Of a stretch of DNA of 43,198 nt, positions 42,359-43,198 are shown in pieces. Source of the DNA: Candidatus Iainarchaeum sp. (lineage in GTDB: Archaea > Iainarchaeota > Iainarchaeia > JAGGVJ01); contig JAGGVJ010000033.1 in the NCBI GenBank assembly GCA_021158055.1, forward strand, positions 1 through 43,198, read 5' to 3'. The translations under genes and the position numbers were made by a program. The notes below the pieces were generated by a model. The model did not search any database. It worked only from the letters and a program-made list of their open reading frames with translations, and was not told where the DNA came from. Position 1 is the first letter of the stretch, and every line of letters starts with the position of its first letter.

Positions 42359-43057
42359 CTACTTCTTGGCAGGTTTTTCTGCCCCTTCTTTGTTTTTCTG
42401 TTCAGCGGCAGGTTTTTTTTCCTTTCCCTTGTTTTTCTGTCCGGCGACAGGCCTGCTTTTCCTGCCGGAGTTTTTTGACTCAAACTCCTTTTTGAAACCA
42501 AGCAATTCTTTTTTCGCGCGTTCGCGAAGACTCAAGCTGCTTGCGCAGATTTCAAAAAAAAGATCCTCAAAAGCAAAAAGGGACTTGAAAACCGGCTCGT
42601 ACTGGAGGGGATTTTCCACCTGAAACTCCTCCAAAACACCTTGTTTTGAAACACGCCCTTTGGAAATTATTGCCTGGTGAACCTGTTTATTGTCTTTCGG
42701 GTTATAAACTGCACTTAAAATGTCACCTGCTGTTTTTCCTTTTGCAAGCTCGTCCTGCGACAGCTTAAAAAAAAGAACCCGAATCACATCATCTTCCCCG
42801 CCGCGAAAATAATAAGCAACCTGACCAAGGCCCCTGAAAGAAACCTTTGTTTTGTGTTGGGGGTCCTCAAAAAAATTCACCAAAGAACCTAAAAGAACTG
42901 TTATCTGCCTGCGGCCTGCTTCATCCAGATCAAAAACTTTCGGAATCAGCTTTTTGAACGACGGGTCGTCAGTAAAATACTTCTTGTCTTTGCTGATGTG
43001 AAGAACTTCTTTTGGCTGCTTACTGCCAAAAAACCTGTTAAAAAATTTGAATGCCAT
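42359..43057 (-). CDS. Unrecognised protein with a low-complexity basic tail
   Basis: About 232 residues from ATG 43057 (MAFKFFNRFFGSKQP); the longer frame reaching 43117 starts inside a tandem repeat and is less likely. The first ~170 residues look like a folded, mostly helical domain (FDLDEAGRRQITVLLGSLVNFFED, VAYYFRGGEDDVIRVLFFKLSQDEL). The end is an Ala/Lys-rich tail with repeats of KKPAAEQKNK and PVAGQKNK type, probably disordered. No signal peptide, membrane helix or catalytic motif is seen. The Lys-rich tail may bind nucleic acid or another acidic partner; this is a guess. Confidence 0.7.
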   Translation of the reverse strand: MAFKFFNRFFGSKQPKEVLHISKDKKYFTDDPSFKKLIPKVFDLDEAGRRQITVLLGSLVNFFEDPQHKTKVSFRGLGQVAYYFRGGEDDVIRVLFFKLSQDELAKGKTAGDILSAVYNPKDNKQVHQAIISKGRVSKQGVLEEFQVENPLQYEPVFKSLFAFEDLFFEICASSLSLRERAKKELLGFKKEFESKNSGRKSRPVAGQKNKGKEKKPAAEQKNKEGAEKPAKK

Positions 43058-43078
43058 AAACAAAGTATGCAAAAACAA

Positions 43079-43090
43079 GTATATATTTTT
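43079..43090 (-). promoter_or_regulatory. TATA box for the last gene
   Basis: AAAAATATATAC on the minus strand is centred 27 bases before ATG 43057. That supports leaderless transcription and the choice of the shorter protein. The same element recurs in each 35-bp repeat behind it. Confidence 0.55.
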
Positions 43091-43198
43091 GACTGGTTCC
43101 GGATCTTGATTGATCATATATTTTTGACTGGTTCCGGATCTTGATTGATCATATATTTTTGACTGGTTCCGGATCTTGATTGATCATATATTTTTGAC
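43081..43198. repeat. Perfect 35-bp tandem repeat at the window edge
   Basis: Units at 43081-43115, 43116-43150 and 43151-43185 are identical, and a fourth is cut at 43198. Each carries ATATATTTTTGAC, the minus-strand TATA element of the adjacent gene. The array may be a multiplied core promoter, or an assembly effect at a contig end. Confidence 0.9.

Noticed and set aside
43081-43198. CRISPR or attachment site
   Set aside because: Identical contiguous units without spacers, integrase or tRNA.
1-43198. tRNA, rRNA or riboswitch genes
   Set aside because: No cloverleaf with TTCGA-type T-arm, rRNA core sequence or recognisable aptamer was seen in the spacers; a covariance-model scan would be decisive.

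Overview
The window is archaeal. It encodes PCNA, RNA polymerase subunit L, exosome Csl4, a Sec11-type signal peptidase, membrane-anchored LonB, a Trm-G10/Trm11-like tRNA methyltransferase and the DUF99, DUF373 and SpoIIM families. Translation signals are of two kinds: genes with a GGTGA-type Shine-Dalgarno a few bases before ATG, GTG or often TTG, and genes whose TATA box lies about 25-27 bases before the start codon, as expected for leaderless mRNAs. Large Cys-rich surface proteins and the streamlined core gene set suggest a DPANN-type lineage (Diapherotrites/Micrarchaeota/Woesearchaeota-like), but this cannot be settled from the window.

Layout. 0.2-3.7 kb: an HTH regulator with a Cys-rich tail, then iscS, iscU and glutamate dehydrogenase. 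3.8-4.4 kb: Bud23-like methyltransferase. 4.5-14.7 kb: two very large divergent surface proteins, a 1286-residue Asp/Glu-rich anchored protein and a 2035-residue M6-type metalloprotease. 14.8-22.4 kb: leftward housekeeping genes (htpX, a small anchored secreted protein, pcna, signal peptidase, DUF99, rpoL, csl4, spoIIM-like, stomatin). 22.7-28.4 kb: DUF373, an HD protein, lonB and a tRNA methyltransferase. 28.4-39.4 kb: an accessory zone with carbohydrate-active proteins (GH15-like, GH13-like lipoprotein, a protein with a duplicated unrecognised barrel-like domain), GNAT, speH, an M29-like peptidase and at least five broken genes. 39.5-43.2 kb: tldD-tldE, an unknown protein and a promoter-bearing tandem repeat at the window edge.

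The most interesting item is lonB. It carries a small intein with no homing endonuclease, inserted between the Walker A and Walker B halves of the ATPase. The reading frame is divided inside that intein. The upstream gene ends after the N-intein, and the downstream gene starts with its own ATG, a GGTGG Shine-Dalgarno and a 40-residue C-intein. As written this is a split-intein LonB that would need trans-splicing to rebuild the protease. The competing explanation is one lost base, or a -1 frameshift, in a G6 run at the junction, and this is stated wherever the claim is made. Other points are a recurring Cys-rich module in secreted proteins, tandem repeats built on gene ends, gene starts or promoters, and dyads upstream of csl4, pcna and lonB.
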